From positions 1 through 21,174 of the forward strand of contig DVHW01000107.1 of assembly GCA_018711785.1 (NCBI GenBank): 21,174 nt of DNA. Direction: 5' to 3'. The DNA is from Candidatus Galloscillospira excrementavium. Lineage in GTDB: Bacteria; Bacillota; Clostridia; Oscillospirales; Oscillospiraceae. Below the pieces are notes generated by a model. It did not search any database. It was not told the origin of the DNA and saw only the letters and a program-made list of their open reading frames with translations. Of the stretch, positions 1-8,062 are shown piece after piece (the stretch's first letter is position 1; each line of letters starts with the position of its first letter). The translations under genes and the position numbers were made by a program.

Positions 1-15
1 GGGCCCCTGGTTTTT

Positions 16-402
16 TCACTTGCCCAGCAGCTCCTCCACGATGGCCACGCCCTGGGCCACCATGCCGTCGCAGCCCTCCTTGCGGGGGATGCCCCGCTCG
101 GCACGGTCCTTCAAAAGAGTGGCGCAGTCCAGGGCGCCGTTGGCCTCCCGGAACTGGTTCAGGGCCGCCTTGGCCGTGTCGACATCATCCTTTCCCATCA
201 GCCCCAGCACCATCAGCGCGCCGGTGAGGGCGCCGCAGGTGGAGCCGTAGCGCATCCCGCCGCCGAAGTGGCTGCCCAGCCGGGCTGCCTGCTCCTCGGT
301 CAGGCCGCACTCGGCGGCAAAGGGGATGAGCACCGCCTGGCAGCAGTTGTAGTGCATGGCGGCGTCATCCCGCAGGGCTTGTGCGTGCTCTCTTTTTGTC
401 AT
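16..402 (-). CDS. C_GCAxxG_C_C family protein
   Basis: The 128-residue product resembles the small cysteine-rich family named C_GCAxxG_C_C, common in anaerobic Firmicutes and Deltaproteobacteria and of uncertain, probably redox-related function. Cysteines lie at residues 20, 21, 32, 56, 93 and 111, with a central glycine-rich segment (HFGGGMRYGSTCGALTGA, about 45-62) that carries the family signature, and a C-terminal GCDG motif. There is no signal peptide or membrane helix, so it is probably cytoplasmic. The ATG follows a weak GGAG some 11 bases upstream. It is the last gene of the recG operon, 41 bases after the GNAT gene with no terminator visible between them. The family call is fairly secure; the biochemical role is unknown. 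Confidence 0.8.
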   Translation of the reverse strand: MTKREHAQALRDDAAMHYNCCQAVLIPFAAECGLTEEQAARLGSHFGGGMRYGSTCGALTGALMVLGLMGKDDVDTAKAALNQFREANGALDCATLLKDRAERGIPRKEGCDGMVAQGVAIVEELLGK

Positions 403-443
403 AGTCGCTCGCTCCGTTTCCTTTTTATTTTCGTTTGATCGTC

Positions 444-893
444 TTATTCTCGGTCCAGGACCATCTGTCCGTATTGCAAAAACCGGAAGCCCAGCCGCTC
501 ATAGAGCTGCACCGCCCGCCGGTTGGCCTCGGTGACCTCCAGCCGCAGGCGCTTGTAGTCCCGGTACTGGTCCATGATCCACTGGAACACCTGGGTGCCG
601 TAGCCCTTGCCCCGGCAGTCGGGGGTGAAGTAGAGCTCCTCGATCATCAGGCAGCGCCCCCCCACCTCGGCGGCGTAGTAGCCGGTGACATAGCAGTAGC
701 CCACCGACTTCTCCCCCTCCAGCAGGAGCAGGCCCCGGAGGAAGGGCTCAGCCCGGTCCACCGCATCGCGGAAGGTGCGCTCCAGCACCGCCGTGTCCAC
801 CTCGTGCTCCACCGCGGGGCTGTGGTAAAAGTCCCGCACCATGGGTAGCACGGCGGAGGCGTCCTCCGCGCGCATCTCTCGAATGGTCAGCAT
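444..893 (-). CDS. GNAT family N-acetyltransferase
   Basis: A 149-residue single-domain GNAT acetyltransferase, expected to move an acetyl group from acetyl-CoA to an amine on a small molecule or protein. It starts with the usual TIREMRAED strand-helix. The acetyl-CoA pyrophosphate loop is visible as RGKGYG in LYFTPDCRGKGYGTQ (about residues 87-101), followed by the motif B region EVTEANRRAVQLYERLGF near 118-135. Length is typical of the family. The ATG has a good AAGGAG ribosome site about 8 bases upstream. The gene begins 23 bases after the recG stop and is probably cotranscribed with it. Substrate cannot be predicted from sequence alone. Confidence 0.9.
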   Translation of the reverse strand: MLTIREMRAEDASAVLPMVRDFYHSPAVEHEVDTAVLERTFRDAVDRAEPFLRGLLLLEGEKSVGYCYVTGYYAAEVGGRCLMIEELYFTPDCRGKGYGTQVFQWIMDQYRDYKRLRLEVTEANRRAVQLYERLGFRFLQYGQMVLDRE

Positions 894-916
894 ACGATCT
901 CTCCTTATCTCGATTA

Positions 917-3001
917 TTAGTTAAAGATATCCGCCTCAGCGGAGAACATCTCCCGCACCCGCTCCAGCAGCGGCCGGTGCTCCGGCGCGCGGAGCCCGGG
1001 GTCGGCGGCGAGGAGCTCCTCCGCCGCGGCCTGGGCCTCCTTCAAAAGACCCATGTCTCCCGCCAGGTCGGCGATGTGGAGCTGGGGCAGTCCGTGCTGC
1101 CGGTGGCCGAAGAAGTCCCCCGGCCCCCGCAGGCGCAGGTCCTCCTCCGCGATCTGGAACCCGTCGTTGGTCCCGGTCAGCACCCGCAGCCGCGCCCGGC
1201 TCTCGGCGCTGCGGGTGGAGGTGACCAGCACACAGTAGCTCTGGTGCTTTCCCCGGCCCACCCGGCCCCGGAGCTGGTGGAGCTGGCTCAGGCCGAAGCG
1301 CTCGGCGTTCTCAATGATCATCAGCGCGGCGTTGGGCACGTCCACCCCCACCTCGATGACGGTGGTGGACACCAGCACGTCCACCTCCCCGGCGGCGAAG
1401 GCGGACATCACCGCCTCCTTGTCCCGGGACTTCATCTTCCCGTGGACAAAGGCCACCCGCAGGTCAGGGAACACCTCGGTCCGCAGCTGCTCGGCGTAGA
1501 CCGTCACCGCCTTCAGGTCGGCAAAGCCGCTCTCGGGCGGGGACTCCTCCGCCCCCCGCTCCTCCACCGCCGGGCAGACGATATAGGCCTGCCGGCCCTC
1601 GGCCGCCAGCCGGCGGACAAAGCCGAACATCCGCTGCCGCTTGTCCTCCCCGACGAGGTAGGTCTTGACCGGTGTGCGGCCGGGGGGCAGCTCATCCATC
1701 ACCGACACGTCCAGATCCCCGTAGATGATGAGGGCCAGGGTGCGGGGGATGGGGGTGGCGGACATGACCAAGATGTGGGGGGTACGCTCCCCCGCCTTGG
1801 CCGCCAGGGCGGCGCGCTGGGCCACGCCGAAGCGGTGCTGCTCGTCGGCCACCACCAGGCCCAGGTCGTGGAACTCCACCCCGCCGGACAGGAGGGCGTG
1901 GGTCCCCACCACCAGGTCGATCTCCCCCGCCGCCAGGGCCGCCTGCACCCGCCTTTTCTCCGCCGCCCGCTCGCCTCCGGTGATCAGGCCCACCCGGACC
2001 CCCGCCGGGGCAAGGAGGGCGGAGAGGGACTTGTAGTGCTGCTCGGCCAAAATCTCGGTGGGGGCCATGAGGGCGGTCTGCAGGCTGCTGCGGCAGGCCA
2101 GCCAGGCGCAGGCGGCGGCCACCGCCGTCTTGCCCGAGCCCACGTCCCCCTGGATGAGCCGGTTCATGGGCCGGCCGGAGGCCATGTCGGCCGCCGCCTC
2201 CTCCGCCGCCCGGCGCTGGGCGGCGGTGGGCGCGAAGGGCAGCAGGGGCCAGAATCCGGCCAGGTCCGCTCCCGCGCAGACCACCCCCTGCTCGCCGTCC
2301 CGCCGGGAGCGGAGGAGGGCCATGCCGCAGGAGAGCAGGAACAGCTCCTCAAAGATGAGCCGCCGTCGGGAGAGCTCCAGGGCCTCCCAGCTGGCGGGGA
2401 AGTGGATGTTCTGGTAGGAGAACTCGCTCTGTGCCAGCTTGTGGCCCTCCCGCACCGTCTGGGGCAGCACCTCGGGGATGAGGCCGGCGCAGTCGGGCAG
2501 GCACCGCTCCACCAGTCCGGCCAGCAGGTTGTTGCTCACCCCGGCGGTCAGGGGGTAGACAGGCATGATGCGCCCGGTGAAGCGCTGGCGCCCCTCGGGC
2601 TCAAAGGCGGGGTTGGTCATCTGCCGCGCCCGGCCCTGGACCTCCATTTTCCCGTAAAAAACGTAGCTCTCCCCGGTCCGGAGGGCGTCCTTCACATAGG
2701 CTTGGTTGAAGAAGGTGACCGTCATGGCCCCCCTCCCGTCCACCGCCCGGACCTTCACCAGCTCCAGGCCCTTGCGGATGCGGGAGAGGCGGGGGGGCTC
2801 GGCCACCACGGCGCACACGCACACCATCTCCCCCGCCGGCGCGTCGGAGATGGCGCAGAGCCTGGTGCGGTCCTCGTAGCTGCGGGGGAAGTAGCGCAGC
2901 AGGTCCCCCGCGGTGGCAAGGCCCAGCCTGGCCAGGCTCCTGGCCCGGACCTCGCCCACCCCGGGCAGCGTCCGCAGCCCGGTCTCCAGCGTCAGCGCCA
3001 C
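917..3001 (-). CDS. recG: ATP-dependent DNA helicase RecG
   Basis: RecG remodels stalled replication forks and branch-migrates Holliday junctions in the cytoplasm. The 694-residue length is normal. An N-terminal wedge/OB-fold region (about 1-230; helix-hairpin-helix-like LPGVGEVRARSLARLG near 12-27) precedes the helicase core. Visible motifs are Walker A GDVGSGKT (285-292), DEQH box (386-389), SATPIPRT (414-421), QLRGRVGR (576-583) and the RecG-specific TRG region GFQIAEEDLRLRGPGDFFG (614-632). The start is GTG (GTG GCG CTG), behind a purine-rich GGGGAGAGGGGGGAG tract, and a promoter lies just upstream. It is the first gene of a three-gene minus-strand operon and is divergent from pyc. In many Firmicutes recG sits beside unrelated housekeeping genes, so the neighbours say little about function. 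Confidence 0.97.
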   Translation of the reverse strand: MALTLETGLRTLPGVGEVRARSLARLGLATAGDLLRYFPRSYEDRTRLCAISDAPAGEMVCVCAVVAEPPRLSRIRKGLELVKVRAVDGRGAMTVTFFNQAYVKDALRTGESYVFYGKMEVQGRARQMTNPAFEPEGRQRFTGRIMPVYPLTAGVSNNLLAGLVERCLPDCAGLIPEVLPQTVREGHKLAQSEFSYQNIHFPASWEALELSRRRLIFEELFLLSCGMALLRSRRDGEQGVVCAGADLAGFWPLLPFAPTAAQRRAAEEAAADMASGRPMNRLIQGDVGSGKTAVAAACAWLACRSSLQTALMAPTEILAEQHYKSLSALLAPAGVRVGLITGGERAAEKRRVQAALAAGEIDLVVGTHALLSGGVEFHDLGLVVADEQHRFGVAQRAALAAKAGERTPHILVMSATPIPRTLALIIYGDLDVSVMDELPPGRTPVKTYLVGEDKRQRMFGFVRRLAAEGRQAYIVCPAVEERGAEESPPESGFADLKAVTVYAEQLRTEVFPDLRVAFVHGKMKSRDKEAVMSAFAAGEVDVLVSTTVIEVGVDVPNAALMIIENAERFGLSQLHQLRGRVGRGKHQSYCVLVTSTRSAESRARLRVLTGTNDGFQIAEEDLRLRGPGDFFGHRQHGLPQLHIADLAGDMGLLKEAQAAAEELLAADPGLRAPEHRPLLERVREMFSAEADIFN

Positions 3002-3033
3002 GGCGCTCCCCCCTCTCCCCTTGGAATTGTAGA

Positions 3034-3062
3034 ATTATACCATATTCTCCGCCCCGGAGCAA
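3034..3062 (-). promoter_or_regulatory. Probable sigma-A promoter of recG
   Basis: On the minus strand TTGCTC (3062-3057) and a perfect TATAAT (3039-3034) are separated by 17 bases. Transcription would start near 3027, giving a leader of about 25 bases before the GTG of recG. The element is AT-rich against a very GC-rich background, which supports a real promoter. Confidence 0.7.
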
Positions 3063-3204
3063 GGCGGGCGGATCTCTCTCAGGCGAAACTGCATATTCTT
3101 TCCAACGAAAATGCAATTCCTTTCTCAACTCACTTCATTTAGGTTCCCCTGTAGATTCCTCCAAAATTGCAGATTGCGGCTTTTTTCACCCTGTGCGACC
3201 CGCC

Positions 3205-3240
3205 GATTTTGCAATTTTCAAAAATTCCGATTGCAAAATC
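3205..3240. promoter_or_regulatory. 11-bp inverted repeat overlapping the pyc -35 box (candidate operator)
   Basis: GATTTTGCAAT (3205-3215) and its exact complement ATTGCAAAATC (3230-3240) are separated by 14 bases. The right arm contains the pyc -35 hexamer TTGCAA. Further TTGCA/TGCAA cores occur just upstream (near 3110-3116 and 3165-3170) in an unusually AT-rich stretch. A bound regulator here would cover the pyc promoter. Which regulator is unknown. Confidence 0.5.
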
Positions 3241-3259
3241 ATGTGAGGTTTCATATAAT
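3231..3259 (+). promoter_or_regulatory. Probable sigma-A promoter of pyc
   Basis: TTGCAA (3231-3236) and a perfect TATAAT (3254-3259) are separated by 17 bases. The predicted start near 3266 gives a leader of about 105 bases before the pyc ATG. The rest of the 3002-3371 intergenic region holds this promoter, the recG promoter, the inverted repeat and the leader hairpin; I see no gene in it. Confidence 0.75.
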
Positions 3260-3312
3260 GGTATCAACTCAACTTAGGGTTCTCTGCTGCGGACAACGGC
3301 GTAACGCGGCCC

Positions 3313-3340
3313 GGGCAGGCAGCTTTGCCTGCTCCTTTTC
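3313..3340 (+). promoter_or_regulatory. Terminator-like hairpin in the pyc leader (possible attenuator)
   Basis: GGGCAGGCA (3313-3321) pairs with TGCCTGCTC (3326-3334), with one G-U pair, around a GCTT loop, and is followed by CTTTTC. It lies about 47 bases after the predicted transcription start and 32 bases before the pyc ATG. The short T-run makes it a weak terminator, and no alternative antiterminator pairing was established, so regulation by attenuation is only a possibility. Confidence 0.35.
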
Positions 3341-3371
3341 TGTCCAAAATCACTTCAAAACAGAAAGGACG

Positions 3372-6300
3372 ATGCAAGTGGCACAGCACGTATTCAACAA
3401 GGTCCTGGTGGCCAACCGGGGCGAGATCGCCATCCGGGTGTTCCGGGCCTGCTACGACCTGGGGCTCCACACGGTGGCCATGTACTCCGCCGAGGACATC
3501 AACGCCCTCTTCCGCACCAAGGCGGACGAGGCCTATCTGATTGGGGAGAACAAGTCCCCCCTGGGGGCCTATCTGGACATCCCCGGGATCATCGACCTGG
3601 CCAAGCGCCGCCAGGTGGATGCCATCCACCCCGGCTATGGCTTCCTCAGCGAGAATGCCGACTTCGCCCGGGCCTGCGAGGCGGAGGGTATCCAGTTCAT
3701 CGGCCCGTCCTCCGACGTGCTGGCCCGGATGGGGGATAAGCTGGCCGCCAAGGCCACGGCCATCGCCTGCGGCGTGCCCACCATCCCCGGCTCCACCGAA
3801 CCGCTCAAGGATGCCGACGAGGCCCTGGAGAAGGCCGTGTCCTACGGCTTCCCCATCATTCTGAAGGCCGCCGCCGGCGGCGGCGGCCGGGGGATGCGCC
3901 GCTGCGACACGCCGGAGGAGGTTGGGCCCGCCTTTGAGCTGGTGCGCAGCGAGGCCAAGAAGGCCTTCGGCAGCGAGGACATCTTCATCGAGAAGTACCT
4001 GGTGGAGCCCAAGCACATCGAGGTCCAGATCCTGGGCGACCAGTACGGCAACGTGATGCACCTGGGGGAGCGGGACTGCTCCCTCCAGCGCCGCTACCAG
4101 AAGGTGGTGGAGTACGCCCCGGCCTGGAGCGTGCCCGAGGCCGTCCGCGCCCGGCTGCGGGCCGACGCGGTGAAGGTGGCCAAGCACGTGGGCTACGTCA
4201 ACGCGGGCACGGTGGAGTTCCTGGTGGACAAGAGCGGAAACCACTACTTCATCGAGATGAACCCCCGCATCCAGGTGGAGCACACCGTCACCGAGATGAT
4301 CACCGGCGTGGACCTGGTCCGCTCCCAGATCCTCATCGCCGAAGGCTGTCCCCTTTCCGACCCCCGCATCGGCCTGGCCAAACAGGAGGACGTCCACATC
4401 AACGGCTACGCCATCCAGTGCCGGGTGACCACCGAGGACCCGGCCAACAATTTCGCCCCCGACACCGGCAAGATCACCGCCTACCGCTCCGGCGGCGGCT
4501 TCGGCGTGCGGCTGGACGGCGGCAACGCCTACACCGGCGCCGTCATCTCCCCCTACTACGACTCCCTGCTGGTGAAGGTCACCTCCTGGGACAACACCTT
4601 TGAGGGGGCCTGCCGCCGGGCCACCCGGGCCATCAGCGAGGAGCACGTCCGGGGCGTCAAGACCAACATCCCCTTCATCACCAACATCCTCACCCACCCC
4701 AGCTTTATCGCCGGGGCCTGCCACACCAAGTTCATCGACGAGACCCCCGAGCTCTTCGACATCGTGGACAGCCGGGACCGGGCCACCCGCATCCTCCGGT
4801 ACATCGCCCAGATCCAGGTGGACAATCCCTCCGCCGAGCGCAAGCAGCTGGACATCCCCCGCTTCCCGCCGGTCACCGGCCACCGGCCCGACGGGCTCAA
4901 ACAGATGCTGGACCAGAAGGGCCCCGAGGCGGTGCGGGACTGGGTCCTGGCCCAGAAGAAGCTGCTCATCACCGACACCACCATGCGGGACGCCCACCAG
5001 TCCCTCCTCTCCACCCGGGTGCGCACCCGGGACATGGTGAAGGGGGCCCCCGGCACCGCCGAGATCCTGGCCGACTGCTTCTCCCTGGAGATGTGGGGGG
5101 GCGCCACCTTCGACGTGGCCTACCGCTTCCTCCACGAGTCCCCCTGGGAGCGGCTGCGCCTGCTGCGGGAGGCCATCCCCAACATCCCCTTCCAGATGCT
5201 CCTCCGGGGCGCCAACGCCGTGGGCTACACCAACTACCCGGATAACCTCATCCGGGCCTTTGTCCGGGAGTCGGCCCGCAGCGGCATCGACGTGTTCCGC
5301 ATCTTTGACTCCCTCAACTGGGTCCCCGGCATGGAGATCGCCATGGAGGAGGTCCTCAAGGAGAACAAGCTCTGCGAGGCCACTGTCTGCTACACCGGCG
5401 ACATCCTGGACCCCAAGCGGGACAAGTATACGCTGAAATATTATGTCAGCCTCGCTAAGGAGCTGGAAAAGCGGGGCGCCCACCTGCTGTGCATCAAGGA
5501 CATGTCCGGCCTGCTGAAGCCCTACGCGGCCAAGAAGCTGGTGTCCACCCTGAAGCAGGAGATCGGCCTGCCCATCCACCTCCACACCCACGACACCACC
5601 GCCAACCAGGTGGCCACCTACCTCATGGCCGCCGAGGCGGGGGTGGACATCGTGGACTGCGCCATCGCCTCCATGTCCAGCCTGACCAGCCAGCCCTCCA
5701 TGAATGCGGTGGTGGCCGCCCTCCAGGGCCAGGAGCGGGACACCGGGCTGGACCTGCAGCGGCTCCAGCGGCTGGACGACTACTGGGCCGACGTCCGCCT
5801 GCGCTACGAGAGCTTTGACCACGGCCTCAAAAACCCCACCACCGACATCTACCGCTACGAGATCCCCGGCGGGCAGTACACCAACCTCTACCCCCAGGTG
5901 GTCTCCCTGGGCCTGGGCCACCGGTTCGAGGAGGTCAAGGAGATGTACAAGACCGTCAACGACATGCTGGGAGACCTGGTGAAGGTGACCCCCTCCTCCA
6001 AGATGGTGGGCGACCTGGCCATCTTCATGGTGCAGAACGACTTGACCCCGGACAACATCCTGGAGAAGGGCAAAAACCTCTCCTTCCCCGACAGCGTGGT
6101 CAGCTACTTCAAGGGCATGATGGGCCAGCCCGCCTGGGGCTTCCAGCCCGAGGGCCTGCAGGAGGTCGTCCTGAAGGGGGAGAAGCCCATCACCTGCCGC
6201 CCCGGCGAGCTGCTGCCCCCCGTGGACTTCGACGCGGTGCGCAAGGAGATGTCCGCCTTCATGCCGGAGGAGGACATCGACGAGCACTCCCTGCTCTCCT

Positions 6301-6815
6301 ACTGCCTCTACCCCAAGGTGTATGAGGAGTTCCGCCGCCACCGCAAGGAGTACGGCTACATCACCCGCATGGGCAGCCACGTGTTCTTCAACGGCATGGC
6401 CCTGGGCGAGACCAACAAGATCAACATCGAGGACGGCAAGACCCTGGTCATCAAGTACCTGGGCCTGGGCGACCTCAACGAGGACGGCACCCGCAACGTC
6501 CAGTTCGAGCTCAACGGCCAGCGGCGGGAGGTGGCGGTGCCCGACAAGACCGCCCAGTCCACCGTCCGCGCCGTCCCCATGGCCGACCCAGAGGACAAGA
6601 GCCAGGTGGGGGCCTCCATCCCCGGCATGGTGTCCAAGGTCAGCGTGAAGCCGGGGGACAAGGTGGAGGAGAACCAGGTCCTGGCGGTCATCGAGGCCAT
6701 GAAGATGGAGACCAGCGTGGTGGCCCGCCGGACGGGCACCGTGGACCAGGTCCTCATCCAGGAGGGTACCTCGGTGAAGGCCGGCGAGCTGCTCGTCACC
6801 CTGAAGCTGGACTGA
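3372..6815 (+). CDS. pyc: Pyruvate carboxylase
   Basis: Biotin enzyme that carboxylates pyruvate to oxaloacetate using ATP and bicarbonate, an anaplerotic step feeding amino-acid synthesis and the reductive branch of the citric acid cycle. The 1147-residue chain has all domains of the single-chain form: biotin carboxylase (starts FNKVLVANRGEIAIRVFRA; glycine-rich ATP loop GGGGRGM near 167-173; EMNPRIQVEHTVTE near 296-309), carboxyltransferase (begins LLITDTTMRDAHQSLLSTR near 532; metal-binding HLHTHDT), and a C-terminal biotinyl domain with EAMKMET, where Lys1111 is the biotinylated residue. The frame is open upstream to 3111, but the ATG at 3372 has an AGAAAGGAC ribosome site at 3362-3370 and begins the conserved domain, so the longer form is rejected. 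Monocistronic to judge from its own promoter and the hairpin after the stop. Confidence 0.97.
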   Translation: MQVAQHVFNKVLVANRGEIAIRVFRACYDLGLHTVAMYSAEDINALFRTKADEAYLIGENKSPLGAYLDIPGIIDLAKRRQVDAIHPGYGFLSENADFARACEAEGIQFIGPSSDVLARMGDKLAAKATAIACGVPTIPGSTEPLKDADEALEKAVSYGFPIILKAAAGGGGRGMRRCDTPEEVGPAFELVRSEAKKAFGSEDIFIEKYLVEPKHIEVQILGDQYGNVMHLGERDCSLQRRYQKVVEYAPAWSVPEAVRARLRADAVKVAKHVGYVNAGTVEFLVDKSGNHYFIEMNPRIQVEHTVTEMITGVDLVRSQILIAEGCPLSDPRIGLAKQEDVHINGYAIQCRVTTEDPANNFAPDTGKITAYRSGGGFGVRLDGGNAYTGAVISPYYDSLLVKVTSWDNTFEGACRRATRAISEEHVRGVKTNIPFITNILTHPSFIAGACHTKFIDETPELFDIVDSRDRATRILRYIAQIQVDNPSAERKQLDIPRFPPVTGHRPDGLKQMLDQKGPEAVRDWVLAQKKLLITDTTMRDAHQSLLSTRVRTRDMVKGAPGTAEILADCFSLEMWGGATFDVAYRFLHESPWERLRLLREAIPNIPFQMLLRGANAVGYTNYPDNLIRAFVRESARSGIDVFRIFDSLNWVPGMEIAMEEVLKENKLCEATVCYTGDILDPKRDKYTLKYYVSLAKELEKRGAHLLCIKDMSGLLKPYAAKKLVSTLKQEIGLPIHLHTHDTTANQVATYLMAAEAGVDIVDCAIASMSSLTSQPSMNAVVAALQGQERDTGLDLQRLQRLDDYWADVRLRYESFDHGLKNPTTDIYRYEIPGGQYTNLYPQVVSLGLGHRFEEVKEMYKTVNDMLGDLVKVTPSSKMVGDLAIFMVQNDLTPDNILEKGKNLSFPDSVVSYFKGMMGQPAWGFQPEGLQEVVLKGEKPITCRPGELLPPVDFDAVRKEMSAFMPEEDIDEHSLLSYCLYPKVYEEFRRHRKEYGYITRMGSHVFFNGMALGETNKINIEDGKTLVIKYLGLGDLNEDGTRNVQFELNGQRREVAVPDKTAQSTVRAVPMADPEDKSQVGASIPGMVSKVSVKPGDKVEENQVLAVIEAMKMETSVVARRTGTVDQVLIQEGTSVKAGELLVTLKLD

Positions 6816-6832
6816 CCGCTCCAAATTTCCCC

Positions 6833-6861
6833 TTGACATACCTCGGATCTCTAGGTATCAT
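6833..6861 (+). promoter_or_regulatory. Promoter of the PadR operon
   Basis: A perfect -35 TTGACA (6833-6838) lies 17 bases from a -10 TATCAT (6856-6861). Transcription should begin near 6868, within the right arm of the palindrome, leaving a leader of about 46 bases before the padR-like ATG. The promoter is almost wholly inside the palindrome, as expected for an autorepressed gene. Confidence 0.85.
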
Positions 6862-6882
6862 ATACCTAGAGATCCGAGGTAT
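6838..6882. promoter_or_regulatory. 21-bp perfect palindrome: candidate PadR operator and pyc terminator
   Basis: Left arm 6838-6858 and right arm 6862-6882 are exact complements around a CAT centre. Each arm is itself a dyad, TACCT-N9-AGGTA (6839-6857 and 6863-6881), so the element looks like two dimer sites 24 bp apart. It is followed by TGTTTTTT (6883-6890). Binding of the adjacent PadR protein would block its own promoter. Transcripts coming out of pyc would contain the whole hairpin plus U-run and could terminate, whereas transcripts from the internal promoter start inside the right arm and would not form it. Confidence 0.75.
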
Positions 6883-6913
6883 TGTTTTTTGCCTATAAAA
6901 AGGAGGTTTGACC

Positions 6914-7249
6914 ATGAAAGCGGAAAAATCCCTGCTCTCCGGCAGCGCCGCCCTGCTGGCCCTCTCCCTGCTCGCCACCGGGGACATGTACGGCTACCAG
7001 ATGATCGCCGAGCTGGAGGCGCGCAGCGACCACACCTTCCAGATGAAGGAGGGGACCCTCTACCCCATCCTCCACGCCCTGGAGCGGGAGGGGGCCGTCC
7101 AGGCCTACGAGCAGGAGGCCCCCGGCAACCGCATCCGCCGCTACTACCGCATCACCCCTAAAGGCCGCAAGCTGCTGGAGGAGAAGAAGGCGGAGTGGAG
7201 GACCTTTTCCCGGGCGGTGAACGCCATCGTATCCCCCGCCCAGGCCTGA
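6914..7249 (+). CDS. PadR family transcriptional regulator
   Basis: A 111-residue winged-helix repressor of the PadR family. The N-terminal helices run LLSGSAALLALSLLATGDMYGYQMIAELEARS, the recognition region is FQMKEGTLYPILHALEREGAV (the GTLYPxLxxLExxG signature, about residues 40-57), and the wing is RIRRYYRITPKGRKLLEEKKAEW. The C-terminus is short, as in the small PadR subgroup. The ATG at 6914 is chosen over an in-frame TTG at 6908 because AAAAGGAGG (6898-6906) is 7 bases from it. The gene is immediately downstream of the palindromic promoter and upstream of HAAS-domain genes, a linkage seen repeatedly in Firmicutes. It probably represses this operon; the inducing signal is unknown. Confidence 0.92.
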   Translation: MKAEKSLLSGSAALLALSLLATGDMYGYQMIAELEARSDHTFQMKEGTLYPILHALEREGAVQAYEQEAPGNRIRRYYRITPKGRKLLEEKKAEWRTFSRAVNAIVSPAQA

Positions 7250-7282
7250 GGCCCCCTGTAACGACGGAAAGAAGGTAGACCC

Positions 7283-8062
7283 ATGTCAGAGAGAGCCTTT
7301 GACATCTTCTGTTACCGGGTGTGCTCGGTCATCCGCTGGCGGGCGGCCCGCAGGCCCATCGCCGCCGAGCTCACCGCCCACCTGGAGGACCACGCCGCCG
7401 CCTTGGAGGCCGATGGCCTCGCCCCCGACACCGCCGTCCGGCGGGCGGTGGAGTCCATGGGCGACCCCTACGCCCTGGGGGCTCAGCTGGACCGGGTCCA
7501 TCCCCCCATCCTGCCCCGGCTGTCCCTGGTGCTCTCGGCACTGGCCGCCCTGGTCCTGGTGGCCGGACTGGTCATCGGCGTCCGGGATGGCACCGGCCTG
7601 TTCGCCCTGTCCGGTATTTCCCCCCAGTTCCCGGACCTGCCCTTCCGCCCCTCCGACGTCAAGGAACTGGTGACAGAGGGCGCCTCCTCCGGCGGCGGCA
7701 GTCTGGGGGAGTATACCCTCACCCCCTCCGGCGGGGCCGGTCTGGTCCATATCCACCACGTGTTCGACGCTCTGGCGGAGGACTTCCTCCAGCTCCAGGT
7801 GCCCCTCACCATCACGTCCGGCGCCCCCTGGCTCCCGACGCCGGAGGACAGCGCCCTCTCCGTGACCTATACCGACGACGCCGGCGGCTCCGGAGGCGGC
7901 TACTTCAGCACCGGGGAGGCGTACCTGCTGGGGGTCTCCGGCTGTCTGCGCCTGTCAGACCCCACCCCCGGGGCCGAGGCATTCACCATCACCGTGTCCA
8001 CCGCCGACGGGGCGGCGGTCGCCTTTGCCGTCACCCTGGACCAGGAGGTGAGCGCCCCGTGA
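7283..8062 (+). CDS. HAAS/permease-prefix-domain single-pass membrane protein, copy 1
   Basis: A 259-residue protein with a cytoplasmic N-terminal HAAS-type (DUF1700/permease prefix) helical domain at about 1-75. Its signature is IAAELTAHLEDHAAALEADG followed by AVRRAVESMGDPYALGAQLD. One membrane helix follows (about 78-100, LSLVLSALAALVLVAGLVIGV), then a glycine/serine-rich extracytoplasmic region of about 155 residues with no domain I recognise. HAAS domains accompany PadR regulators and often precede envelope or permease segments. An ATG with an AGAAGG ribosome site 33 bases after the PadR stop indicates one operon. It is paralogous to the product at 8835-9635 in the N-terminal domain. Function unknown; an envelope-linked partner of the PadR regulator is inferred from context only. 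Confidence 0.8.
   Translation: MSERAFDIFCYRVCSVIRWRAARRPIAAELTAHLEDHAAALEADGLAPDTAVRRAVESMGDPYALGAQLDRVHPPILPRLSLVLSALAALVLVAGLVIGVRDGTGLFALSGISPQFPDLPFRPSDVKELVTEGASSGGGSLGEYTLTPSGGAGLVHIHHVFDALAEDFLQLQVPLTITSGAPWLPTPEDSALSVTYTDDAGGSGGGYFSTGEAYLLGVSGCLRLSDPTPGAEAFTITVSTADGAAVAFAVTLDQEVSAP

Noticed and set aside
3111..3371. Extension of pyc to an upstream ATG at 3111
   Set aside because: It would translate across the promoter and leader, has no ribosome site and adds no recognisable sequence, while ATG 3372 has a good ribosome site and starts the conserved domain.
3264..6839. A 1191-codon open frame on the minus strand opposite pyruvate carboxylase, and similar long antisense frames at 977-3142, 12089-13816 and 15291-17150
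   Set aside because: They are low-complexity (His/Gly/Leu/Val or Arg/Pro-rich) mirrors of well-identified genes in very GC-rich DNA, where stop codons are rare in all frames.
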